From Enterococcus termitis (GTDB lineage Bacteria; Bacillota; Bacilli; Lactobacillales; Enterococcaceae), in NCBI RefSeq assembly GCF_001730305.1, contig NZ_MIJY01000044.1, forward strand, positions 1 to 64,000: a stretch of DNA of 64,000 nucleotides, given 5' to 3'. The position numbers and the translations under genes are program-made. This document shows positions 15,720 to 25,305 of the stretch, one piece after another. Under the pieces are notes generated by a model. The model made no database searches. It saw only the letters and a list, made by a program, of their open reading frames with translations, and was not told where the DNA came from. Numbering within the stretch: the stretch's first letter is position 1; each line of letters starts with the position of its first letter.

Positions 15720-17963
15720 ATGATTGAAATTATTGCTGAAAAATATTTTCATTTAAGGAATGAGGAGATTAGTTACCTCTTTTATATAATGGAAAACCAA
15801 CAACTAGGACATTTGTACTACGGTTCATCTCTTGGAAAATTGACGGAAGAGGACATTGATTATTTGACAGAGCGGACAAATAAATCTGCTGGAACGGTGA
15901 AGTATTCTCAAGACAGTAGTTTGTTTACGTTGGCTGATCGGGCGCAGGAATATCCGGTATACGGAACCAGTGATTTTAAAAAAGGGACAATAGAAGTTTT
16001 TAAAGGTGAAACGCCGCTTTACTTGGATTTTAAAGTCACAGATTACAAACTTACCGATGAAAAAGAGCGACAGCTTTCTGCCCCAAAAACGTATGCGGCT
16101 AAAGGAGAATCGGAGACTCTGACAATTACATTGAAGGATGTCGATCATCACCTGGAACTTGAGTTGAATTACACGGTGTTTAAGGATTCGGCAGCGATTG
16201 TAAAAAGTCAGCGGCTCAGAAATTTAGGAGAGACGCCTGTCAATATTCAAAAAATGCTCAGCGGTATTCTGGAACTGCCTACAGCAGATTACGAGTTTCT
16301 ACATTTATCTGGTGCCTGGCTAAAAGAACGACATATCAAGCGTCAGTCACTTCAACAAGGAAGTGTTTTAGTAAGTTCGTTGAAAGGTGCTTCAGGACAT
16401 CAACACAATCCGTTCATCGCACTGCAGCAGAAGAACGGTAGTATCGATACAGGAGAAGTTTATGCAATGAACGTTGTGTATTCTGGAAATTTTGCTGGAC
16501 AGGTAGAGGTGGATGAGTGGGATAAAACGAGAATGATGCTGGGAATCAATCCAGAGTATTTTTCTAAAACATTAAAAAAAGAAGAGCAGTTTGACACACC
16601 GGAGGCCGTTTTAATGTACAGTAATGCTGGATTAAACCAGCTTTCAAGCAAATACGCAACCTTCATAGAAAACCATATTATTGATCCGCAGTGGCGGTTA
16701 AAAAATCGGCCAATTGTTTTTAATAACTGGGAAGCAACCTATTTCAATTTTAACCATCAAACATTGTTGGAGCTGGCTGAATCTGGGAAACAGTTAGGAA
16801 TGGAATGTTTTGTATTAGATGATGGCTGGTTTGGAAAGAGAAATGTGGATAGAGGGTCTTTAGGAGACTGGTGGACAGATAAAGAAAAATTTCCAGATGG
16901 GATCGGAGCTTTTGCGAAGGATATTCATGCATTGGGGTTACAATTTGGTCTGTGGTTTGAACCAGAAATGGTTTCTCCTGACAGTCATATATGTGCGGAG
17001 CATCCAGAATGGGTCGTCAGACATCCTGTTGAACGAGTATCGATCGGGCGCGGTCAATATGTACTGGATTTTTCGAATCCAGAAGTGGTTTCTTATATTT
17101 ATGGACAGATGAAAAAAATTATTAAGGAAACAAATTTGGATTATATAAAATGGGATATGAATCGAAATATCACAGAGGCGTATTCTCCTTATTTGGAAAA
17201 ACAAGAAATTGCTCAAACGGAATTTTTCCATCGGTATATTTTGGGTGTGTATTCGCTGTATGAGAAAATTCTGACTGATTTTCCAGATGTTCTGATCGAA
17301 GGTTGTGCTGGTGGTGGTGGCAGATATGACCTAGGGATTCTGTTTTATAGTCCGCAAATTTGGCCAAGCGATGACAGTGATGCAGTAGAACGTTTAGCTA
17401 TTCAAACAGGAACGCTGTTAGCCTATCCATTATCTTCGTTCAGCAATCATGTTTCAGCGAGTCCGAATCATCAAGTGGAAAGAGTGACATCATTAAAAAT
17501 GAGGCAGGATCTTGCCATGTTTGGTCCGTTAGGCTATGAGCTGGATCTGCACGCACTTAGTGAATTGGAAAAAGAACAGATTAAAACGCAAATCGACTAC
17601 TACAAGCAACATAGAGACTTATTGACGCATGGTCATTTTTTTCAGTTACTTGAAACAGGCGAAAATGAAGTTTGCTGGGGTGTCGTCAGTGAAGATAAAA
17701 AAGAAGCAATCATCGGCTTTTACCGCATCCTTGCCAAAGCCAATAATCCGTCGCTAGAATATATCAAAATTCCAGTTCTTGATAAGAAAAAGCTGTATCA
17801 AATTAATGGGGAAGAAGACGTTCGTGGACAGGTTCTCGAACACGTGGGCCTTAGAAAACCATATCAATTTAATGGCGCAAATCATGAACAAGCACAAGTT
17901 AGAGGGGATTTTCAATCATATATCTACTGCATTCAGGCAATAGATGAAGCTGAAGGAGAATAA
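15720..17963 (+). CDS. Alpha-galactosidase, glycoside hydrolase family 36
   Basis: A 747-residue GH36 enzyme that removes terminal alpha-galactose from melibiose- or raffinose-type sugars by a retaining mechanism. KWDMNR holds the nucleophile (D479) and SDDSDA the acid/base (D551); the EGCAGGGGRYD motif lies between them. Residues 1-330 form the beta-sandwich domain, 340-650 the barrel. No signal peptide, so it acts inside the cell. The start at 15720 is preferred over ATG 15696 because GAGGAA lies 7 nt before it. Length is that of lactobacillary MelA proteins. The following gene begins 4 nt after its stop. Confidence 0.9.
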   Translation: MIEIIAEKYFHLRNEEISYLFYIMENQQLGHLYYGSSLGKLTEEDIDYLTERTNKSAGTVKYSQDSSLFTLADRAQEYPVYGTSDFKKGTIEVFKGETPLYLDFKVTDYKLTDEKERQLSAPKTYAAKGESETLTITLKDVDHHLELELNYTVFKDSAAIVKSQRLRNLGETPVNIQKMLSGILELPTADYEFLHLSGAWLKERHIKRQSLQQGSVLVSSLKGASGHQHNPFIALQQKNGSIDTGEVYAMNVVYSGNFAGQVEVDEWDKTRMMLGINPEYFSKTLKKEEQFDTPEAVLMYSNAGLNQLSSKYATFIENHIIDPQWRLKNRPIVFNNWEATYFNFNHQTLLELAESGKQLGMECFVLDDGWFGKRNVDRGSLGDWWTDKEKFPDGIGAFAKDIHALGLQFGLWFEPEMVSPDSHICAEHPEWVVRHPVERVSIGRGQYVLDFSNPEVVSYIYGQMKKIIKETNLDYIKWDMNRNITEAYSPYLEKQEIAQTEFFHRYILGVYSLYEKILTDFPDVLIEGCAGGGGRYDLGILFYSPQIWPSDDSDAVERLAIQTGTLLAYPLSSFSNHVSASPNHQVERVTSLKMRQDLAMFGPLGYELDLHALSELEKEQIKTQIDYYKQHRDLLTHGHFFQLLETGENEVCWGVVSEDKKEAIIGFYRILAKANNPSLEYIKIPVLDKKKLYQINGEEDVRGQVLEHVGLRKPYQFNGANHEQAQVRGDFQSYIYCIQAIDEAEGE

Positions 17964-17967
17964 TAGG

Positions 17968-20043
17968 ATGAGAGTTGATAAAGAGCGCCGATTTTTACAT
18001 GGTGGAGATTATAATCCAGATCAGTGGCTAAATTATCCAGAGATTCTTGAAGATGATTTCAAAAAAATGAAGCAGGCAAAAATCAATACAGTAACGGTAG
18101 GTGTTTTTTCATGGTATGCCTTGGAGCCAGAAGAAGGCATTTTTCAGTTTGACTGGTTAGATGATGTATTTGAAAAAGTCAGTCAGCTAGGCGGTAATGT
18201 CATTTTGGCAACGCCAAGCGGTGGACGACCGCAATGGCTCAGCGAAAGATACCCAGAAGTTAACAGAACTAATTCATTAGGCGAGAAACATACGCATGGT
18301 TTTAGACATAATCATTGTTATTCCTCTCCAGTTTATCGTGAAAAAGTTCAACGGATCAATCGTAAATTGGCAGAACGTTATGGGAATCATCCAGCTCTAT
18401 CGATGTGGCATGTATCGAATGAATATTCCGGAGAATGTTACTGTAGTTATTGTCAGGAAAATTGGCGTAAATGGGTAAAAAATAAGTATAAAACTCTGGA
18501 TAATGTGAATGAAGCGTGGTGGATGAATTTCTGGGGCAGTCGTTATAGCAGCTGGTCGCAGGTGTTGCCGCCAAATCCGTTGGGAGAAACGAAAATTCAT
18601 GGGATGGACTTGGACTGGAAACGTTTTGTAACAGATCAAACGATCGATTTTTATTTGGCTGAAATTGAACCGTTGCGTGAGGTGACACCAGATGTACCTG
18701 TTACAACAAATTTCATGGCTGAAGGTCATGATGCACATGATTTTATTCCACTTGAAGGCATTGATTATGGTAAATTTGCGAAGTATGTCGATATTGTTAG
18801 TTGGGACAGCTACCCTGACTGGCATAATAATTATGAATCGCTTGCTGAAACAGCTATGAAATCAGCTTATGTACATGATCAGTACTGGTCTTTAAAGCAG
18901 CAGCCTTTTTTAGTGATGGAATCAACGCCAAGTGCAGTCAACTGGCATTCGTTTAATAAATCAAAGCGCCCGGGAGTTCACATGTTGAGTTCCTTTCAAC
19001 AGCTTGCTCATGGTTCTGACAGTACGCTTTATTTTCAGTGGCGGAAATCTCGTGGAAATTCTGAAAAGTTTCACGGGGCTGTTGTTGATCATGATAATTC
19101 AGCTGAAAATCGAGTATTTAAGGAAGTGGCAGAATATGGCAAGCGCTTAGAAAAGCTCGCTGAAATTAAAGGCAGTAAAAAAGAGGTTCGAGTAGCAATC
19201 ATTTTTGATTGGGACAGCAATTGGGCGCTGAAACGAGGCGGCGGTTTTGGTCGACCTACTAGACGTTATCCTCAGACGTTACAAGAGCATTATGCGGTGT
19301 TTTGGGAACAGGATATTCCGGTGGATATTATCACTTCTGACCATCCCTTCGAAAACTACGACTTAGTGATTGCGCCGATGCTGTATCTTTTACGGGAAGA
19401 AACGATGCAGAAGCTGGAAAACTATGTTTTAGCAGGAGGAACGCTGGTTTCCAGCTATTTTACAGGTATGGTAAATGAGGCAGACCTCTTAAATATCGGC
19501 GGTTGGCCAGAAATTCTGCAGCGATTGTTTGGATTGAAGCCACTCGAGCTGGATATTCTTTATCCAGAAGAAAGTAATCAGATTTTGTATAAGAATAAGG
19601 TTTATCGAACGAAGGATTATTCTACTGTGATCGACGTGAGTACTGGGCAAGAATTAGCGATCTATCAGCAGGAATTCTATGCTGGCACAGCTGCTGTTGT
19701 GCAACATACTGTTGAACAAGGGGAGACATACTTTATAGCTGCTCGGACAGGCAAAGACTTTTTAAGGGATTTTTACCGCGAATTAATAGAAAAATTGGAT
19801 TTAAGAAATGATTTAGTAGAAGTTTCTGATCCGGAAGTATCGATTCAAAAAAGAGTGAACGATCAGCAGGCCTATTATTTTATCATGAACTTTTCGTCAG
19901 ATGAAAAAACAGTTTTCTTAACAAAAAACGTTCAAGATATGGAAAACGATGAAATAATCAGCGGAAATATAACAGTGAACCCCTATGAGGTTCGAGTGGT
20001 GAAAGAAAGAAGAGCGAATACGAAAGACCCAGACAATAAATAA
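17968..20043 (+). CDS. Beta-galactosidase, glycoside hydrolase family 42
   Basis: A 691-residue GH42 enzyme. The barrel domain (residues 10-390) carries the acid/base Glu152 in WHVSNEYSG and the nucleophile Glu318 in VMESTPS; the CYCSYC cluster beside the acid/base is typical of zinc-binding GH42 members. A glutaminase-like trimerisation domain (about 400-610) and a small C-terminal beta domain follow. Cytoplasmic. ATG 17968 has AAGGAG 9 nt upstream and matches the family's HGGDYNPDQW start. With the GH36 gene it would split mixed alpha/beta-galactosides. Confidence 0.92.
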   Translation: MRVDKERRFLHGGDYNPDQWLNYPEILEDDFKKMKQAKINTVTVGVFSWYALEPEEGIFQFDWLDDVFEKVSQLGGNVILATPSGGRPQWLSERYPEVNRTNSLGEKHTHGFRHNHCYSSPVYREKVQRINRKLAERYGNHPALSMWHVSNEYSGECYCSYCQENWRKWVKNKYKTLDNVNEAWWMNFWGSRYSSWSQVLPPNPLGETKIHGMDLDWKRFVTDQTIDFYLAEIEPLREVTPDVPVTTNFMAEGHDAHDFIPLEGIDYGKFAKYVDIVSWDSYPDWHNNYESLAETAMKSAYVHDQYWSLKQQPFLVMESTPSAVNWHSFNKSKRPGVHMLSSFQQLAHGSDSTLYFQWRKSRGNSEKFHGAVVDHDNSAENRVFKEVAEYGKRLEKLAEIKGSKKEVRVAIIFDWDSNWALKRGGGFGRPTRRYPQTLQEHYAVFWEQDIPVDIITSDHPFENYDLVIAPMLYLLREETMQKLENYVLAGGTLVSSYFTGMVNEADLLNIGGWPEILQRLFGLKPLELDILYPEESNQILYKNKVYRTKDYSTVIDVSTGQELAIYQQEFYAGTAAVVQHTVEQGETYFIAARTGKDFLRDFYRELIEKLDLRNDLVEVSDPEVSIQKRVNDQQAYYFIMNFSSDEKTVFLTKNVQDMENDEIISGNITVNPYEVRVVKERRANTKDPDNK

Positions 20044-20102
20044 AGCATTTTTTCGCAAAGAACGATAGATCGTTACTCTGAAGATATTTCAAAACATAAA
20101 AT

Positions 20103-20149
20103 AAACTGTATAAGTAGCCGATTCTAGCTAAGCTACTTATACAGTTTTT
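20103..20149 (+). terminator. Terminator of the galactoside operon
   Basis: 16-bp perfect stem (AAACTGTATAAGTAGC and complement) with a T-run. Sequence between here and the next gene (20150-20321) holds only a short protein-like fragment and a ribosome site. Confidence 0.85.
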
Positions 20150-20321
20150 CTTTTCAACTGAAGTTTTTTCCTCTAAAATAATAGTAAGGCAGTAAAAAAA
20201 GACTAAATTTGTGAAGTGATAGGGACGAAGTTGGATTTGTACCGTTTGGTTCTAAAGAAGAGATTGTTGCTATTGAAGGACTATTTAATCATAAAGAACC
20301 GAATAGTAAGGAGGTCAGTGA

Positions 20322-21119
20322 ATGTTTAATATGGTAATTATGTTGTTGGCGACATTAAATAGTGAGCCTGTTGGAACAAATGATTACAGAATTTCCCGCT
20401 TCATTTTGAGTAATTTGAAGGATATGCACAAATACAACATTTCTCAGCTGGCAAAAGCGTGTTTTGTTTCTAATTCCAGTGTCTCTCGTTTTTGTCGGAA
20501 AATCGGGTTTCGTGATTTTAATGAATTAAAGCATCAATTTTTTCAATGGACAGACATTGCGGATACAAAATTTATGTTCGCTGGACGTAGAGAAGAAGCG
20601 CTGAAGGATTCCTATATTGATAGCATAATTAAAAATCTGCAGTTGCTAAAGGAAAGTATCCAAGAAACAGAACTCCAGCAGCTAGCGAAAGATATTTTAA
20701 CCTACCCTAAGGTCGCAGCTTTTGGTTCTTTGCACTCTCAAAGTGTTGTTTTGAATCTACAGACGGATCTTTTGACCAGTGGGATCGTGATGGATACGAG
20801 GAGTAGGTTTCAGGAACAATTAGAGTATATAGAAGAAGCAGATAATGAAACCTTGATTCTGTTGTTCTCTAGGGGAGGCAGTCATTTGAAACGCTTTTTG
20901 ATTCATGATCTTGAATTGAGTAAAAATAATCGTCCTAAAATCGTTATGATCTCTGCTAATCGAGGGTTCCGTAACAATAAGTATATCGATCAGTTTATTT
21001 ACTATGATGAAAAAGAAGGGTTTACTGCGTATCCTTATGCTTTTGAAGCAATCAAAGGGATTTTGGCATTAGAAGTATATATGCAAAATAAAAAAAGAGG
21101 ATGGAACAGAAGTGTTTAA
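20322..21119 (+). CDS. RpiR/MurR-family transcriptional regulator
   Basis: A 265-residue protein with an N-terminal RpiR helix-turn-helix (ISQLAKACFVSNSSVSRFCRKIGF, residues ~38-62) and a SIS sugar-phosphate binding domain (residues ~105-240; VAAFGSLHSQS, ILLFSRGGSHLKRF). Such regulators sense phosphosugars and control PTS operons. AAGGAGG precedes ATG 20322. It lies upstream of the ChbG/EIIC/GH4 genes and is their likely regulator; the candidate operator is at 22117-22143. Confidence 0.85.
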   Translation: MFNMVIMLLATLNSEPVGTNDYRISRFILSNLKDMHKYNISQLAKACFVSNSSVSRFCRKIGFRDFNELKHQFFQWTDIADTKFMFAGRREEALKDSYIDSIIKNLQLLKESIQETELQQLAKDILTYPKVAAFGSLHSQSVVLNLQTDLLTSGIVMDTRSRFQEQLEYIEEADNETLILLFSRGGSHLKRFLIHDLELSKNNRPKIVMISANRGFRNNKYIDQFIYYDEKEGFTAYPYAFEAIKGILALEVYMQNKKRGWNRSV

Positions 21120-21277
21120 TCCCGAGAAATAAACAGGAATTCACGAAAATTGATCTTCAAATTTTTGTGAATTCCTGCTTATTTCCGAAGGGATTGCTTC
21201 TGCTTCCACCGTTTATTCGGATTCCAAGTGAGTGAGATATGACTCGAAGAGTTATGGTCCCGCTCACGTTTTTTTAG
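21118..21277 (+). repeat. Dispersed hairpin element, copy A
   Basis: A long imperfect stem (GAAATAAACAGGAATTCACGAAAATT... with its complement) at 21125-21187, then CCGTTTATTCGGATTCCAAGTGAG and a second terminator-like hairpin ending in seven T at about 21277. The same modules recur at 48491, about 51840 and 53821. It lies between convergent genes and probably ends both transcripts. Confidence 0.65.
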
Positions 21278-21278
21278 T

Positions 21279-22052
21279 TTAGTGACGCTTCAATTGGTTG
21301 AAATTGATCAGCTGGATTCCTTGTTGTTGAATATATTGAAGCGTTTGGGCGTGTTGTAGGGTTTCAGCTTCGATGGATCGTTGGATATTATAGCTACTGT
21401 TTTCCATGATCCATTGATCTAGATAAGCCGGATGACACATCATTTCGTAAGTGCTCTCCTGTTTTAATTGCAGATCTGCGAAAAAGTCGGGTCTGATTGT
21501 TGTAGCATAAAAGGTATTTAAAAAGTGATCTGCACAAACTAAGTCATCAAGTAAAGGTGAAAATTGCTGTATTTGTTCAGCGCTCCATTTTCTAGGATGG
21601 AAACGAACAGCCAGCTGAAATTCTTTAGCCAATTGAATATAGACTGGAAAAACATCTAGCATCATATGGATGTGATGATGAGAATCTATGTGGCTAGGTG
21701 TTAAACCAGCAGCGTATACTTTTTCTATTTGAGCGCGCCATTCTTTATAAACCTCTTCTGGCTGAACCCCTATATAGTTTTTTTCTAAGTCGTAGCGTTT
21801 GAACGTATAATCATTGTTTAAAAGACTAGGGATAACTTGTTTGTCTGAAATCGGTTTACCAAGATCCAACGAAAGATGGACCCCGATATCAAGTTTAGGA
21901 TTGTTTTTTGCTAAGCTACAGGCATGGTTAAATGCTTCACCTGTGCTAAGCAGAGTAGTTGAAGTTACAACGCCATTTAAGAAACAATCGATGATCCCGT
22001 AGTTTTGTCCTTTGCTTAACCCAAAGTCGTCTGCATTGATGATTAATGTCAT
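21279..22052 (-). CDS. chbG: ChbG/YdjC-family carbohydrate deacetylase
   Basis: A 257-residue YdjC/ChbG family protein: metal-binding motif INADDFGLS near the N-terminus, GVHLSLDLGKP, and HIDSHHHIHM. In E. coli ChbG removes one acetyl group from chitobiose-6-phosphate, which is needed for hydrolysis by the GH4 enzyme ChbF and for induction. Here a GH4 gene and an EIIC gene lie just across a divergent promoter, the same set of functions, so chitobiose is a fair guess for the substrate. Ribosome site AAAGGAG on the minus strand. Confidence 0.85.
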   Translation of the reverse strand: MTLIINADDFGLSKGQNYGIIDCFLNGVVTSTTLLSTGEAFNHACSLAKNNPKLDIGVHLSLDLGKPISDKQVIPSLLNNDYTFKRYDLEKNYIGVQPEEVYKEWRAQIEKVYAAGLTPSHIDSHHHIHMMLDVFPVYIQLAKEFQLAVRFHPRKWSAEQIQQFSPLLDDLVCADHFLNTFYATTIRPDFFADLQLKQESTYEMMCHPAYLDQWIMENSSYNIQRSIEAETLQHAQTLQYIQQQGIQLINFNQLKRH

Positions 22053-22116
22053 TTTTTTACTCCTTTCGCAATCATTTAGCTACAATATATCGAGTTCTGC
22101 CAATTAATAATCAGTA

Positions 22117-22186
22117 TTTCCAATAGTTGGAAATTTTTTCCAAATCATGAAAATCTTTATTCCACTGGATATGAAAGCGCTATAAT
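22117..22186 (+). promoter_or_regulatory. Operator, cre site and promoter between chbG and the EIIC gene
   Basis: Three alternating half-sites TTTCCAA (22117), TTGGAAA (22127) and TTTCCAA (22137) spaced exactly 10 bp, a likely operator. TGAAAGCGCTATAA (22172-22185) matches the cre consensus at 13 of 14 positions and overlaps the -10 TATAAT (22181-22186) of the plus-strand operon. No good -35 is visible. Confidence 0.6.
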
Positions 22187-22272
22187 TTGGGCAACAGGAA
22201 GGAAAAAAGAAAAAACGGATGTGTTGCTTAATATAGAAAGGTACATCCTAAAAAATGAAGGAGATGACAAAC

Positions 22273-23682
22273 ATGGGCTTTATGGAAAAGTTTAATCAGC
22301 TAGCCGAAAAAAGTTTATTGCCTATCGCCAACAAATTAGCTGCACAGAGACATTTAACTGCATTGAGGAACGGTATGGTTTCTTCGATTCCGCTTTCGAT
22401 TTTAGGTGGGGTTAGCTTGATCATTGCGACACCGCCATTTAATCCGGAGCAAATGACTCAGAAGAATATTTTTACAGGATTTCTCTTGGCATGGTATGAC
22501 TGGGCTCAGGCGAATGCACAAGCATTGAAGTTACCGTTTATGATGAGTATGGGATTGATGGGACTGTTTATTGCTTTTTCCATTGCGCATAATTTAGCTG
22601 AAGAATATGAAATGCCAGCATTAGATGCATCTATTGTTTCTACTGTTACTTTTCTATTAGTAACGTCACCTGCCTTTTCTGGTGTTCCTTTGAATCAGAT
22701 TGCTGAAAATATGTCATCAGAAGAAATGGCAAGTTTGGGTTTGCTAAGTCTGCCAATGCAGTATTTGGATGCAAAAGGGATATTTACCGCTATTATTGTT
22801 AGTATTGTCTGTGTAGAAATTATGCGAGTTTTGAAGGAAAAGAATATTCGATTTAAGATGCCAGATGGCGTTCCGCCAGCAATTGCTGCATCATTTGATG
22901 CGATACTGCCGCTATTCCTTTGTACAGGTCTCTTTTATGGAATCAGCTTATTGATTCAAAATATCACTGGTGGTGATTTGATTCCAGCGCTTATCATGAA
23001 GCTGTTAGCCCCTGCAATGAGTGGATTAGATTCGTTGCTCGGTATTTGCCTGATTACGTTTTTGGCGCAACTATTCTGGTTTTTCGGCCTTCATGGTGCC
23101 AGCATCACTCAATTCGTTCGTTTACCATTCATGAGTGCATATATCGTAGCAAATGCAACAGCTTTTTCAAATGGAGAACCTCTGCAGCACTACTTTACGC
23201 AACCTTTTTGGTCTTACATCATAGCAATTGGCGGTGGTGGATCAACGTTAGCATTAGCATTTCTGATGCTGAGAGCACGTTCTGCACAAATGCGGCAACT
23301 AGGAAAAATAGCGATTATTCCATCGTTATTCAATATCAATGAACCGTTGATTTTTGGAACGCCGTTAGTGTTGAACCCAATCATGATGCTGCCATTTATA
23401 TTTGTACCAGTGATCAATTCAATAGCTGGATATCTCTTCATGTATTTCGGTTGGATCGGCAAAGGCTTTGTTGAAACACCTTGGACTACTCCAGCACCAA
23501 TCGGAGCAGCATTAGGGACGATGGATATTCGAGCGGGACTCTTCGTTATTGGTCTGATTGTTCTGGATTTACTAATTTATTTTCCATTCTTTAGAGTACT
23601 TGATCAGCAAACAGCAAAAGTAGAAAAACAAGAAGAGGAAGAAATGGCATCTGTAGCTCTTTCCCAAGAGCAACAAATATAA
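22273..23682 (+). CDS. PTS EIIC permease, cellobiose/chitobiose type
   Basis: A 469-residue lactose/cellobiose-family EIIC with about ten membrane segments, the loop FWFFGLHGASITQF and the FNINEPLIFGTPLVLNP motif. The ATG at 22273 has AAGGAG 9 nt upstream; ATGs at 22255 and 22264 lack one. An acidic tail ends the protein. It is followed by a GH4 6-phospho-glycosidase gene after 47 bp. EIIA and EIIB must come from elsewhere. Confidence 0.88.
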   Translation: MGFMEKFNQLAEKSLLPIANKLAAQRHLTALRNGMVSSIPLSILGGVSLIIATPPFNPEQMTQKNIFTGFLLAWYDWAQANAQALKLPFMMSMGLMGLFIAFSIAHNLAEEYEMPALDASIVSTVTFLLVTSPAFSGVPLNQIAENMSSEEMASLGLLSLPMQYLDAKGIFTAIIVSIVCVEIMRVLKEKNIRFKMPDGVPPAIAASFDAILPLFLCTGLFYGISLLIQNITGGDLIPALIMKLLAPAMSGLDSLLGICLITFLAQLFWFFGLHGASITQFVRLPFMSAYIVANATAFSNGEPLQHYFTQPFWSYIIAIGGGGSTLALAFLMLRARSAQMRQLGKIAIIPSLFNINEPLIFGTPLVLNPIMMLPFIFVPVINSIAGYLFMYFGWIGKGFVETPWTTPAPIGAALGTMDIRAGLFVIGLIVLDLLIYFPFFRVLDQQTAKVEKQEEEEMASVALSQEQQI

Positions 23683-23729
23683 GCTCAGTCCATTTAAACT
23701 AGAAATAAAAGTAGAAGGAGAGAAATAAA

Positions 23730-25073
23730 ATGTCTAAACAAGCATTAAAAATTGTAACGATCGGCGGCGGTTCAAGCTATACACCAGAGATCATTGAAGG
23801 ATTCATTCAAAAGAAATTGGATGGCTTACTGCCAATTAAAGAAATTCATTTAGTTGATATTGAAGCAGGCAAAGAAAAACTGGAAATCGTTGGTGGACTG
23901 GCCAAAAGAATGGTAGAAAAAGCAGGCGCAGAAATCGAGATCCATTTGACGCTAGATCGAAAAGCAGCCTTAGAAGGTGCAGCCTTTGTAACAACTCAAT
24001 TCCGTGTCGGATTGCTTCCGGCAAGAATACGTGATGAAAAGATCCCATTGAAATATGATTTAATCGGTCAGGAAACCAACGGAGCTGGCGGGGCCATGAA
24101 GGCGTTGCGAACAATTCCAGTAATTCTTGATATTTGCAAAGATATGGAAGAACTGTGCCCGGATGCTTGGCTGATCAACTTCACGAATCCATCAGGTATT
24201 ATAACGGAAACAGTGTTGAAACATTCATCGATCAAGGTAGTTGGACTGTGCAATATTCCAATTGGTATCGTTAATAAGATCGCTAAACTATATGAAACTG
24301 ATGCAGCGAACGTTTCGGTAGAATTTTCTGGATTAAATCATTTTGTTTTTGGAAAAAACATTTATGTCAATGGTAAAGAGGTAACAAGGGAAGTTATCGA
24401 GAAAATCAAGGATGGAACAGAGATATCAGCAAAAAATATTCCGAATTTTTCATTTCCAGCAGATGTATTGGATGCAATCGGTATGATACCTGCAGGATAT
24501 TTAAAGTATTATTATACTAGAGAAAAAATGCTGGCAGACTGCAAGCGGGCAGCTGCAGAGGAAGGGACTAGGGGAGAAGTAGTTACGCAAACAGAAAAAG
24601 AATTATTTGAACTATATAAAGATAAGGAGCTTGCTATCAAACCCAAACAGCTGGAAGAACGAGGGGGTGCTCATTATAGCGAAGCAGCAGTTAATTTGAT
24701 TGACTCTATCTATAATGGTGATGGGAAAATCCATTATGTGAATGTTAGAAATAACGGAACATTACCTGAACTGCCTGATAATACTGCAATCGAATGTAAT
24801 TGTGTCGTTACTCATCGAGGAGCCTTGCCAGTGACTGTCGGTAAACTGGAAACGAGTATCAGAGGGCAAATTTCTTTGATGAAGGCTTATGAAGAATTGG
24901 TGATTGAAGCAGGTGTGACAGGTGATTATGCTGCAGCTTTAAAAGCACTAACTATTAATCCACTAGTTAACGACAGCGACAAAGCGCGTGCGGTTTTACA
25001 GGATATGCTATGGGCAAATCAAGATTATTTACCACAATTCAGCGAATGGTTTGAGAAAAATCCAGTAAAATAA
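23730..25073 (+). CDS. 6-phospho-beta-glucosidase, glycoside hydrolase family 4
   Basis: A 447-residue GH4 enzyme. GH4 hydrolases use NAD and a divalent metal: the Rossmann motif is IGGGSSYTPEI (residues ~11-21), the metal-binding Cys lies in GLCNIP and the His in GLNHF. Substrates are 6-phospho-beta-glucosides such as phosphorylated cellobiose, or diacetylchitobiose after ChbG action. Ribosome site AAGGAGAG. Forms an operon with the EIIC gene and ends at a strong terminator. Confidence 0.9.
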   Translation: MSKQALKIVTIGGGSSYTPEIIEGFIQKKLDGLLPIKEIHLVDIEAGKEKLEIVGGLAKRMVEKAGAEIEIHLTLDRKAALEGAAFVTTQFRVGLLPARIRDEKIPLKYDLIGQETNGAGGAMKALRTIPVILDICKDMEELCPDAWLINFTNPSGIITETVLKHSSIKVVGLCNIPIGIVNKIAKLYETDAANVSVEFSGLNHFVFGKNIYVNGKEVTREVIEKIKDGTEISAKNIPNFSFPADVLDAIGMIPAGYLKYYYTREKMLADCKRAAAEEGTRGEVVTQTEKELFELYKDKELAIKPKQLEERGGAHYSEAAVNLIDSIYNGDGKIHYVNVRNNGTLPELPDNTAIECNCVVTHRGALPVTVGKLETSIRGQISLMKAYEELVIEAGVTGDYAAALKALTINPLVNDSDKARAVLQDMLWANQDYLPQFSEWFEKNPVK

Positions 25074-25131
25074 GTGATTAATCAAGCACGTGCTTAATTG
25101 ACGATAGATATACAATATACACCGTTGCAAA

Positions 25132-25188
25132 AAAACTAAGTCTGATTTGACCACAATCGTCAAAATCAGACTTAGTTTCTTTTTTTGC
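25132..25188 (+). terminator. Terminator of the EIIC/GH4 operon
   Basis: AAACTAAGTCTGATTTTGAC-type stem with T-run at 25178-25187. A near-perfect palindrome (ATCAAGCACGTGCTTAAT, 25081-25098) lies between the stop codon and this hairpin. Nothing else is seen between 25189 and 25305. Confidence 0.8.
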
Positions 25189-25305
25189 TTGTTAGTAGGG
25201 CTAATACATCGATCAGCTACACGAACACAGCAGACTTATAAGGAGAGCAGGTATTGAAAAAACTTTATATTTGCGTATGTCACTGAACTTTTCATCAATC
25301 AATTT

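Noticed and set aside
20215-20337. Protein-like 40-codon stretch (DEVGFVPFGSKEEIVAIEG) before the RpiR gene
   Set aside because: It has no start codon with a ribosome site and overlaps the RpiR start. It may be the tail of a lost gene, but I cannot name it, so it is not annotated.
25081-25098. Near-palindrome ATCAAGCACGTGCTTAAT after the GH4 gene
   Set aside because: It lies downstream of a gene and just ahead of the terminator, with no promoter nearby; a regulatory role could not be supported.
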